Notes: generated by a model from the sequence alone, not told the origin. DNA of 5,652 bases from Deltaproteobacteria bacterium (GCA_021788685.1 JAJYKH010000201.1:1-5652), one strand, 5' to 3'; positions 1 to 4,734 are shown, counted from the stretch's first letter. Program-made: numbers and translations.

Positions 1-38
1 CAAGGGTAGGGCGGTAGTCAATCCCAATCTCACCGGAC

Positions 39-251
39 TCAACAAGGGGGTGGACACCTCGGTCGCGGGGTCAGGTCCGGCTCCAACACCAGTAGCTCCG
101 GATTCTGGTAAACCACCGTCAGCAGGTAGAGCTTGCTCGCGCATGCGTTGGCGAGGCGGATGGCCTGGGCGAGCGCCCGGTTGCCGAATGTCGAGCCGTC
201 GAGGGGGACGAGAATGTTTTCATGCTTCACGAGAGGGCACGTCTGCTCCAT
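39..251 (-). CDS. Truncated universal stress protein (UspA-like), N-terminal half only
   Basis: The 70-residue product matches the first half of the UspA fold. A short lead is followed by the first beta strand ILVPLDGS (residues 13-20, with the usual nucleotide-site aspartate D18), an alpha helix NRALAQAIRLANACA, and a second strand KLYLLTVV (40-47). Family members run to about 140-150 residues and carry a C-terminal glycine-rich ATP-binding motif; here the frame stops right after LEPDL with a proline-rich tail. The start is firm: AAGGAGG at 257-263 lies five bases before the ATG, and a sigma-70-like promoter sits just upstream. After the stop, the +1-shifted frame is open to the window edge (it reads HPLVESGEIGIDYRPTL), but I do not recognise that as the missing Usp half. 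This may be a real truncation, a frameshift, or an end-of-contig error. UspA proteins are cytoplasmic stress and energy-state proteins; whether this fragment functions is doubtful. Confidence 0.7.
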   Translation of the reverse strand: MEQTCPLVKHENILVPLDGSTFGNRALAQAIRLANACASKLYLLTVVYQNPELLVLEPDLTPRPRCPPPC

Positions 252-295
252 GTTCTCCTCCTTCCGGAATCGGGGTGCGGGATGGGCTCAGTTCC

Positions 296-324
296 ATTGT
301 CTTCCCTGGGGTGACCCGTGTCAA
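296..324 (-). promoter_or_regulatory. Sigma-70-like promoter of the Usp gene
   Basis: On the minus strand a perfect -35 TTGACA (319-324) is followed after 17 bases by GACAAT (296-301; four of six matches to the consensus -10). Predicted transcription start is near 289, giving a leader of about 38 bases to the ATG at 251. The -35 box lies inside an inverted repeat, CCCGT-N8-ACGGG (315-319 and 328-332), itself nested in CCCTG/CAGGG (304-308 and 336-340). That arrangement could be an operator. Found by inspection only. Confidence 0.5.
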
Positions 325-494
325 GCGACGGGAATCAGGGATGAAATGGTTTGGCGGCGGTAACGAAGAGGGAAGAGGGGAGTGGATGGGGATCTCCCGT
401 GCAACGCCCGGAGCTGTTGCGGCAGTCGTCACCAGGGAGCGAAACCGCTCCACGCTGGTGGGCACCACGTGAGATGTTTCTGCAGTGAGAACAA

Positions 495-554
495 GACGGT
501 GACCGGGAGTCAGAGGCTAACGGGCGGTTTAGCCCCTCACTGCCGGTCACTGTC
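495..554 (-). terminator. Long imperfect hairpin, possible terminator of the nrfD-like/merR operon
   Basis: Positions 495-520 and 529-554 pair over 26 positions with three mismatches and one G-T, around an eight-base loop (521-528). Outer arms are GTGACCGG/CCGGTCAC and inner arms GGCTAA/TTAGCC. On the minus strand it lies 63 bases past the stop codon of the small membrane protein and is followed by TTGTTCTC, a weak T-rich tail. It could therefore end that transcript. The stem is long for an intrinsic terminator and the T-tract is poor, so an extragenic palindromic repeat (REP/MITE-like) is the alternative. Confidence 0.4.
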
Positions 555-616
555 GCTTTCGATGTTTTGGCTGCCAACCTCAGCCGTCTGGATCTTCATG
601 TCGGGGGCCATGGGAC

Positions 617-844
617 TTACTTGCCGGCTGATTCGGGTTCCATGGTCTCATCGCCAGGAATCAGCGAAAAAAGGCTGAACAGGACGGGGAGTGCTGCAAA
701 GGGCCCCAGGGCGAGACAAAGAAGCAGCGAGAAGGCACCCCACACGGTTTCCCCTTGCCGGGTCTCTGCTTTGGCCGACGTCTTGAGAAGGGCGTTGTCC
801 TTGGTGCGGTGCTGGTTCTTGAGAAGGTGTGCTTGAACGCTCAT
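617..844 (-). CDS. Small membrane protein of unknown function (75 aa)
   Basis: This short gene is supported by a strong ribosome site: AGGAGGA at 850-856 is five bases before the ATG. The product has a basic, polar N-terminal half (residues 1-33, many K, R, Q and H) and then an uninterrupted hydrophobic stretch, about residues 34-62. That stretch is long enough for one long or two short membrane helices, broken by the GPFAALP segment. An acidic tail ends in PESAGK. Positive charge at the N-terminus suggests the N-terminal half stays in the cytoplasm. It starts 89 bases after the MerR gene on the same strand, with no terminator seen between, so it is probably the last gene of the nrfD-like/merR unit. 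I do not recognise a family. By context it may be an accessory or assembly subunit of the NrfD-containing complex, which is inference only. Confidence 0.65.
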   Translation of the reverse strand: MSVQAHLLKNQHRTKDNALLKTSAKAETRQGETVWGAFSLLLCLALGPFAALPVLFSLFSLIPGDETMEPESAGK

Positions 845-933
845 GGTGGTCCTCCTGGGTTTGGCGCAGAGGTTTCGTCTTACGCGGTCTGCATCATATC
901 GGCGGACAGCCGGACCCTATCCGCGGGCAGGAT

Positions 934-1296
934 TCAGGCTGTCATGCCGCCGCGGGATTTTTTGTTCGCCTGCACGTCGATCTTTTGTGGCACCAGCCCG
1001 TTCGACAGGAACGCCGTGCACTCCTTGCGTTTTTCGAAGGGGCAATCGGCGATGTTCCAGCAGGGTGTGTATTTGAGCAGCTTCTTGATGGCGGCGATGC
1101 TGATCCCGTTCAGGTGGATCATGCTGCGCAGGCATTCGATCCACTTGAGATCGTCCATGGTGTAGTAGCGCCACTGCCCCTTGCGGGAAGGTTTGACCAG
1201 CCCGTCGTTCTCGTAGAGCCGCAGGGTCCGGGGGTGCACCTCCAGCATTTTGGCGGCAGTGCCGATGGTGAAGATTGCCTTGTCGTCGCGTATCAT
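934..1296 (-). CDS. MerR-family transcriptional regulator with cysteine-bearing C-terminus
   Basis: A 120-residue MerR-type DNA-binding protein. The winged helix-turn-helix occupies about residues 9-75, with the hallmark TAAKMLEVHPRTLRLYENDGL segment (from residue 13) and the wing GQWRYYTMDDL (40-50). The VHP.TLR.YE..GLV pattern is closer to HspR-like members than to metal-sensing MerR/CueR proteins. There is no long dimerisation helix with an effector domain. Instead a short tail carries C79, C85 and C93 in a CW-N4-CP-N6-C arrangement that could bind a metal or cluster or act as a redox switch. The tail ends in lysines. GAGGAA at 1302-1307, five bases before the ATG, fixes the start. The gene follows the NrfD-like gene after 63 bases and likely shares its transcript, so it may regulate its own operon or the cytochrome unit. 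Its target site was not identified. Confidence 0.88.
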   Translation of the reverse strand: MIRDDKAIFTIGTAAKMLEVHPRTLRLYENDGLVKPSRKGQWRYYTMDDLKWIECLRSMIHLNGISIAAIKKLLKYTPCWNIADCPFEKRKECTAFLSNGLVPQKIDVQANKKSRGGMTA

Positions 1297-1318
1297 GTGC
1301 GTTCCTCAGTTGGTGGTG

Positions 1319-1344
1319 CCGCGGGCGGGAGACCCCGCCCGCGG
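1319..1344 (-). other. Very stable GC hairpin between the nrfD-like and merR genes
   Basis: CCGCGGGCGGG (1319-1329) and CCCGCCCGCGG (1334-1344) form a perfect 11-bp stem with a four-base loop. On the transcribed (minus) strand it lies 15 bases after the NrfD-like stop codon and 22 bases before the merR start. No T-run follows, so it is not a classical intrinsic terminator. It may set the relative level of the downstream genes by stabilising the 3' end of the upstream mRNA or by partial termination. Confidence 0.6.
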
Positions 1345-1359
1345 TCTTGCTGTTTCCCT

Positions 1360-2544
1360 TTAGTGGTGCCCGCTATGCCTGAAGGCGCGGCCGAAGAAGC
1401 GCTCGCCCAGCAGGAAGCCGGCGCCCGCGATCCCGATCCCGCCCAGCACCACCAGGATCTCGGCCAGGGAGGGCGTATAGGGCAGGTAAGTGGGAAGGTT
1501 GTCCCAGCCCAGGAACTCCGGGACCTGCTGTCCGCCCACCACTAAGTCGAACCGGGAGAAGAACTGACCGACCAGGGTCAGGAGACCGGCGGTGGCCATG
1601 GCCTGGGTGCTCTTCATCCGGGAGGCGACGAGGATAGCCAGCGGCATGAGGAAGCCCACCACAACTTCGAACACCCAGAAATTCGTGGAGAGAGGTCCGC
1701 TCAGCAGGTTGTCGGCCGCAATCCGGCCCATCTCATCGCCGCCCACATAGAAGGAAATGAACCGCCAGCCGGTGCCCACGCCCACGAGGAACAGCATCAG
1801 GGTGAGGACCTTGCCGGCGCTCTGCATGGCCTCCATGGTATCAGTGCCCATCTGCTGGCTGCGTATCTTGTAAGCCAGATGAGTGAAGAGCAGGATGGCG
1901 GCCGCGCCAGACATGAAGGCCGAAGCCAGGAAATAGACCGGCAGTTGGGCGCCGTACCAGAAGGGACGGCCGGAAAGGGTTGCGAAGACCGCGCCCAGGT
2001 TGGTGTTGGCGGCAACTTCCGCCAATGCCCCAAGCACGCCGAGCACGACGGCGAGCCGGTAGCGCTTGGTCAGGATGAGAAAGAACTCCACCAACATGAA
2101 GCCCACCGCCAATCCGTATAAGGTGCCCATCCACCAGATGTTGGATGTCAGGTTGGGGGAAAGCATGTTATAGAGCGGCATCCGCCAGGGATTCTCGATT
2201 TCCATGCCGATGATTGAGAAGGCAGCCATGATCGTCACAATGGAAAGGAATACCGTCCGATTGGCGAGCGGCGCGAACTTGTTGCCACCGAAAAGGTGGC
2301 TAATGGCAGCCAGAAGGCACAGGCCGGTGGAGGTGATTGCAAAGAAGGCGTAGGTCGAGATCAGGATCCCCCATGGCATTTCCCGGGTATTGGCATAAGC
2401 CGCCTCGTGGCCGACCGTGAAGGCGTATGCGCCCGCACCCAGCCCCGCCACGATCAGCAGCAGGAATAGTAGTGTCGTTTTGCTGATGGCCGGTGTTGCC
2501 ACTTCCGGCTCGGCCGAAGCGGCAATCGAGAAGTTGTTGGACAT
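1360..2544 (-). CDS. NrfD/PsrC-family (HybB/DsrP-like) quinol-interacting integral membrane subunit
   Basis: A 394-residue polytopic protein with roughly ten hydrophobic helices, near residues 23-45, 58-82, 97-116, 135-158, 163-186, 198-222, 245-266, 286-308, 313-334 and 360-381. A short polar N-terminus and a His-rich end (RHSGHH) flank them. The length and the segments REMPWGILISTYAFF (54-68) and ENPWRMPLYNML (117-128) fit the NrfD superfamily, specifically the long ten-helix HybB/DsrP/QrcD type rather than eight-helix PsrC. Family members exchange electrons between menaquinone and a partner iron-sulfur subunit, some with proton movement. I chose the ATG at 2544 because AGGAGG (2551-2556) sits six bases upstream; a GTG at 2559 would overlap that ribosome site. 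The obvious partners, an iron-sulfur protein and a triheme cytochrome, lie upstream on the same strand but behind a terminator. This gene instead has a sigma-54 promoter and a long leader. Confidence 0.88.
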   Translation of the reverse strand: MSNNFSIAASAEPEVATPAISKTTLLFLLLIVAGLGAGAYAFTVGHEAAYANTREMPWGILISTYAFFAITSTGLCLLAAISHLFGGNKFAPLANRTVFLSIVTIMAAFSIIGMEIENPWRMPLYNMLSPNLTSNIWWMGTLYGLAVGFMLVEFFLILTKRYRLAVVLGVLGALAEVAANTNLGAVFATLSGRPFWYGAQLPVYFLASAFMSGAAAILLFTHLAYKIRSQQMGTDTMEAMQSAGKVLTLMLFLVGVGTGWRFISFYVGGDEMGRIAADNLLSGPLSTNFWVFEVVVGFLMPLAILVASRMKSTQAMATAGLLTLVGQFFSRFDLVVGGQQVPEFLGWDNLPTYLPYTPSLAEILVVLGGIGIAGAGFLLGERFFGRAFRHSGHH

Positions 2545-2550
2545 TGTTTT

Positions 2551-2556
2551 CCTCCT
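2551..2556 (-). promoter_or_regulatory. Ribosome binding site of the NrfD-like gene
   Basis: A perfect AGGAGG lies six bases before ATG 2544. It decides the start in favour of MSNNFS over the upstream GTG at 2559, which is immediately followed by this same site. Confidence 0.85.
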
Positions 2557-2600
2557 CACTGTAAGTTTGAACGATAAATATTCCGTTCCTCATATTTGTA

Positions 2601-2681
2601 CCGGCGGCGGAATTGCCAGCCGGCGGTGATTGCTGCCCCGATCGATTTCCGGGGTGAGGATCGGGCAGGCCGCCACCTGCC
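2601..2681 (-). promoter_or_regulatory. Two hairpins in the long nrfD-like leader
   Basis: Within the predicted leader there are two stems. One is CCGGC+GGC (2601-2608) pairing with GCC-a-GCCGG (2615-2623), an eight-base-pair stem with one bulged base and a six-base loop. The other is GGCAGG (2664-2669) pairing with CCTGCC (2676-2681) around a six-base loop. The first lies about 57 bases before the start codon, leaving the ribosome site free. I do not match either to a known riboswitch class. Confidence 0.4.
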
Positions 2682-2794
2682 TCCTCCGCCGATTAACCCG
2701 CTTCAGCCCTTCACCTCCTTTTCGCTTGTTCCTTGCCGTGTTCTGGTATGGTTGGCTCGTTCTGCGATGTTGGTCCCATTTGCTTTGTGGAAGG

Positions 2795-2810
2795 AGCAAA
2801 GGGTATGCCA
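2795..2810 (-). promoter_or_regulatory. Sigma-54 (RpoN) -24/-12 promoter for the nrfD-like operon
   Basis: The minus strand reads TGGCA-TA-CCCT-TTGCT, against the sigma-54 consensus TGGCACG-N4-TTGCW. The whole -24 core TGGCA, the exact spacing of the invariant GG and GC, and the -12 TTGCT all match; only the two bases after TGGCA differ. Predicted start is near 2784, leaving an approximately 240-base leader before ATG 2544. A sigma-54 promoter needs an enhancer-binding activator; candidate upstream inverted repeats lie at 2829-2839 (CCTC-cga-GAGG) and 2953-2989. Confidence 0.75.
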
Positions 2811-3318
2811 TTTCAGGCCTCCGAGAGGGGCCAGAGGGAGGGAATTCGATATTTCAATGTGTAAGCAGTTACTTAAAAACCTGCCTTATTTTCTGTCCAA
2901 GAGGTTTGCGAAGGATTGGCTTTCAAGATAATTACCAAGGTGGGCTTATTATGATCACTATGCGTCTGCTTGCTGGGCGAAAAGTGATCTCATCGCTCGA
3001 AATAGGCTAGAGTCGGGGCTTTTGCAGGGGATTCCCCAGCCGTCACGGGCGGGCCCTTACGCTGAAGTCGAAGGCTTCAGTCTGGACTGATGGTCGAAAA
3101 AGGGTGGTGGAAAGAGGGGGAGCTGGCTGGGGCATGGCGAAATGGGGGTGAAGCAAAGCGCGGAGGGCTTATTCTGCTTTGGGCTGACTGGACGGGAAGG
3201 CGGGGCTGACAGCCGCAAGCGGAGAGGATAATAGGAACGCCGGCGTGTACAAGTATCCTGCCACGGGGATGGCGATAGCCATTGAAAGCCCCGCCGGAAA
3301 AAGGAACCGAAAATGGGC
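2811..3318. other. Non-coding stretch upstream of the sigma-54 promoter
   Basis: I see no gene here. Open frames on both strands are low-complexity or lack ribosome sites; a 19-codon frame from ATG 2951, with AAGGTGG upstream, is too weak to call. Repeats present are GATCACT/AGTGATC (2953-2959 and 2983-2989), CTGAAG-N7-CTTCAG (3062-3080), the palindrome TCAGTC-TG-GACTGA (3077-3090), CAAAGC/GCTTTG (3154-3159 and 3176-3181), and a composite foldable element at 3240-3297. These could be activator sites for the sigma-54 promoter or remnants. Confidence 0.5.
3240..3297. other. Composite inverted-repeat element, possible structured RNA
   Basis: CCGGCG (3240-3245) pairs with CGCCGG (3292-3297). Inside, GGG (3265-3267) can pair with CCC (3289-3291), and ATGGC-gata-GCCAT (3269-3282) forms a perfect five-base-pair hairpin with a tetraloop. 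A one-sided TGAAAG internal loop (3283-3288) and a 19-base strand on the other side remain unpaired. The nesting is more ordered than neighbouring sequence. I could not match it to a known RNA family, and its strand is undetermined. Confidence 0.3.
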
Positions 3319-3352
3319 AAAAAAAGGAGGATCCCGTCGAGGACCCTCCTTT
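3319..3352 (-). terminator. Intrinsic terminator after the triheme cytochrome gene
   Basis: On the minus strand AAAGGAGG-g-TCC pairs with GGA-t-CCTCCTTT around a six-base loop (eight plus three base pairs with one internal mismatch). It runs into a seven-base T-tract (A-run 3319-3325 on the plus strand). It begins 22 bases past the cytochrome stop codon, so it should end the iron-sulfur/cytochrome transcript before the NrfD-like gene. Confidence 0.88.
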
Positions 3353-3374
3353 CTTCGGACGGCAGGGGCTGCTG

Positions 3375-3809
3375 TTAATGCCCGCCGTGGCCTTCCCCCG
3401 CAGGGGCGGCGCCCATCAGCTTGTTGTAGCCATGGACCCCCGCATGGCAGGCGGTGCAACGGGTTTTGGAAGAAAAAGCCATGGACCCGTCATGGCAGGC
3501 TCCGCAGTATTTGCCCTCGTAAAGGGACTTCATGGTGAAGTCCGGATTCTGCTCGGCGGTGCCGGCGGCCATTTCGAACAGGCCGCTGTGGCAGCTGTCG
3601 CAAGCGAGGCCGGCATCCATGGTGTGGATCTTGTGGGTGAAGACGACTCCTTTCACCGGCTTGGCAAAGACGATCGGCTTGGCCGGGCCGTAGGTATCCT
3701 CGTCGTAAGGCTTCTCCGCGGCTCTGGTGGTTTGCCCCAGGGCCAGCAGGAAAGCCCCGGCCAAGGCCACGCTCAGGATTTTCTTGAAACCGTGCTTCGT
3801 GCAATTCAT
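3375..3809 (-). CDS. Periplasmic triheme c-type cytochrome (c7/c3 family)
   Basis: A 144-residue secreted cytochrome. Residues 1-30 form a Sec signal peptide (KHGFKK, then a hydrophobic core, ending TTRA before AEKP). The mature part holds three heme-attachment motifs: CDSCH (70-74), CGACH (102-106) and CTACH (118-122). The FTHKIH segment (57-62) and H126 can supply distal heme ligands. The pattern of FTHKIHTMDAGLACDSCH followed by GKYCGACHDGSMAF is that of the c7-type triheme domain common in metal- and sulfur-reducing deltaproteobacteria. The end is His/Gly-rich (GEGHGGH). GAGGGA (3817-3822), seven bases before the ATG, supports the start. It lies 27 bases after the iron-sulfur gene, so the two are co-transcribed, and a strong terminator follows. 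Likely role: passing electrons between the iron-sulfur subunit and other periplasmic carriers. Composition resembles DsrJ or Cbc-type subunits, but orthology cannot be told from this. Confidence 0.92.
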   Translation of the reverse strand: MNCTKHGFKKILSVALAGAFLLALGQTTRAAEKPYDEDTYGPAKPIVFAKPVKGVVFTHKIHTMDAGLACDSCHSGLFEMAAGTAEQNPDFTMKSLYEGKYCGACHDGSMAFSSKTRCTACHAGVHGYNKLMGAAPAGEGHGGH

Positions 3810-3836
3810 AATCGATTCCCTCGCTCCGCGTAGAAA

Positions 3837-4595
3837 TTAGTCGTTGGTGTAGAAGACGTTGGGCATGGCCCCGGTTTCCGGGCGCAGCACCCAGACTACT
3901 TTATCCGGCCTGTGGACCAGCTGGTAAACGTTGCTGTTGGTATCGCTGATGTCGCCGAAATTGCGGACACCGGCCGGGCAGGCTGCGGCGCAGGCAGTGA
4001 GGGTTTCGCCTTTGGACAGGCGGGTATCGAAGCAGAAGTTGCATTTGTCGATCGCCCGGTTCTCTTCCTTGAAGTAGCGGGCATTGTACGGGCAGGCGGC
4101 CATGCAGGTCTTGCAGCCGATGCAGCGCTTGTAGTCCATCATGACGATGCCGTTCGTTTTGTCCTTGTAAGTGGCGGTCGTCGGGCAAACCCGGACGCAG
4201 GGAGGCCGGTTGCAGTGGTTGCAGAGCGCTGGCATGAACACGCGCTCGTGCTTGCCGTTGCCGATATCGCGTATCTGTTCGTAGACCTTGGTGCGGAAGC
4301 CATATGAGGGCACGTGGTTGGTCTGCTTGCATGCCTCCATGCAGCGCTCGCAGTCGATGCAGCGGTTCTGGATGATGACCATGCTGTAATGCGGCTTGTA
4401 CGGCCACTTTTCGGCGTCGCTGGGCATTTCGCCCATGTAGCTCTTGGCGTCGCGGACGGAGGTCAGGGAAAGCACCGATCCTCCCAAGAACACGCCGGTG
4501 ACCGCCAGGCCGAAACGCAAGAACTTGCGGCGCTCTTCAGAAGGCAGGGTTTCCGCCCCTTCGTTCTCGAGTTTTTCGAGGTCTCGTATTTTCAT
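3837..4595 (-). CDS. Tat-exported four-[4Fe-4S] ferredoxin subunit (HybA/DsrO-like)
   Basis: A 252-residue electron-transfer subunit. The N-terminus has a twin-arginine signal, ERRKFLRF (21-28), followed by a hydrophobic segment to about residue 47, so it is exported folded to the periplasm. The signal may stay as an anchor. Sixteen cysteines make four clusters: C79/C82/C85/C89, C125/C128/C133/C137 (CNHCNRPPC and VCP), C158/C161/C164/C168 (CIGCKTCMAACPYNARYF), and C185/C188/C202/C206. This is the layout of HybA, DsrO and related NrfC-type subunits that link an NrfD-family membrane protein to a cytochrome or catalytic subunit. I chose ATG 4595 because GAGGGAG (4604-4610) lies eight bases upstream; a TTG at 4625 would read through that site. 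It leads the two-gene unit with the triheme cytochrome. All cluster cysteines are intact. Confidence 0.93.
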   Translation of the reverse strand: MKIRDLEKLENEGAETLPSEERRKFLRFGLAVTGVFLGGSVLSLTSVRDAKSYMGEMPSDAEKWPYKPHYSMVIIQNRCIDCERCMEACKQTNHVPSYGFRTKVYEQIRDIGNGKHERVFMPALCNHCNRPPCVRVCPTTATYKDKTNGIVMMDYKRCIGCKTCMAACPYNARYFKEENRAIDKCNFCFDTRLSKGETLTACAAACPAGVRNFGDISDTNSNVYQLVHRPDKVVWVLRPETGAMPNVFYTND

Positions 4596-4603
4596 GCTGT
4601 CAT

Positions 4604-4610
4604 CTCCCTC
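4604..4610 (-). promoter_or_regulatory. Ribosome binding site of the iron-sulfur subunit gene
   Basis: GAGGGAG sits eight bases before ATG 4595. It selects this start over the in-frame TTG at 4625, which lies upstream of the site. Confidence 0.75.
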
Positions 4611-4706
4611 AAATGTATTTTGCAAAGCACCCTAATGCGCTTCGATTTCCACTGAAGCCTGGCTCCTCCGCCGTTGGGCCATTTCCCTGCCCGCTGAAGC
4701 CCATCC

Positions 4707-4734
4707 ATTTTAATTTGACACACATCTGTGTCAA
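4707..4734 (-). promoter_or_regulatory. Sigma-70-like promoter of the iron-sulfur/cytochrome operon
   Basis: The minus strand has a perfect -35 TTGACA (4729-4734), a 16-base spacer and TAAAAT (4707-4712; five of six). Predicted start is near 4700, with a leader of about 105 bases to ATG 4595. The -35 box is one end of the palindrome at 4715-4734, so a protein bound there would cover the polymerase site. Confidence 0.6.
4715..4734. promoter_or_regulatory. 20-bp palindromic operator candidate over the -35 box
   Basis: TTGACACA-CATC-TGTGTCAA is a perfect inverted repeat with eight-base arms and a four-base centre. Its size and TTGA...TCAA ends resemble sites of the CRP/FNR superfamily (compare FNR TTGAT-N4-ATCAA). 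Because each end reads TTGACA outward, it offers a -35 box in both directions: the minus-strand promoter above, and on the plus strand TTGACA (4715-4720) with a poor TAAATT (4737-4742). Binding would more likely repress than activate the minus-strand promoter. Confidence 0.6.

Larger units (their letters stand above)
252..616. other. Non-coding stretch rich in inverted repeats
   Basis: No convincing gene is seen on either strand. The open frames crossing it lack ribosome sites and family-like composition. Besides the Usp promoter it holds three nested or long inverted repeats. The first is CCCTG-N6-CCCGT-N8-ACGGG-N3-CAGGG at 304-340. The second is CACCAG+GGAGCG-aaac-CGCTCC-acg-CTGGTG at 430-460, a 12-bp stem with a three-base bulge, followed by TGGTG-GG-CACCA at 456-467. 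The third is the 60-bp imperfect hairpin at 495-554, listed separately. Confidence 0.55.

Noticed and set aside
829..1545. 238-codon open frame on the plus strand
   Set aside because: It runs antisense through the MerR gene and the end of the NrfD-like gene. Both minus-strand genes have recognisable products and ribosome sites.
2604..2618. Second possible sigma-54 promoter (TGGCA...GC) close to the NrfD-like start
   Set aside because: The GG/GC spacing is right, but the -12 element reads CCGC rather than TTGC and it lies within a leader hairpin. The match at 2795-2810 is far better.
2596..3010. Two overlapping plus-strand frames (111 and 126 codons) in the cytochrome/NrfD gap
   Set aside because: Neither has a convincing ribosome site or family-like sequence, and they run across the sigma-54 promoter and leader hairpins.
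3240..3297. Known riboswitch (fluoride or GEMM/cyclic dinucleotide)
   Set aside because: Some GGGGATGG-like wording resembles the fluoride class, but the conserved downstream CUGAUG part is missing, and the GEMM core sequences are absent on both strands.
3057..3320. 87-codon minus-strand frame after the cytochrome terminator
   Set aside because: The product is low-complexity (Pro/Ser/Arg-rich) with no ribosome site, and it lies in a repeat-rich non-coding stretch.
3282..3833. 183-codon open frame on the plus strand
   Set aside because: It is antisense to the triheme cytochrome, which has a signal peptide and three CXXCH motifs.
3901..4407. 168-codon open frame within the iron-sulfur gene
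   Set aside because: It is an out-of-frame shadow of the four-cluster ferredoxin; its Gln/Arg/His-rich composition is typical of a shifted frame.
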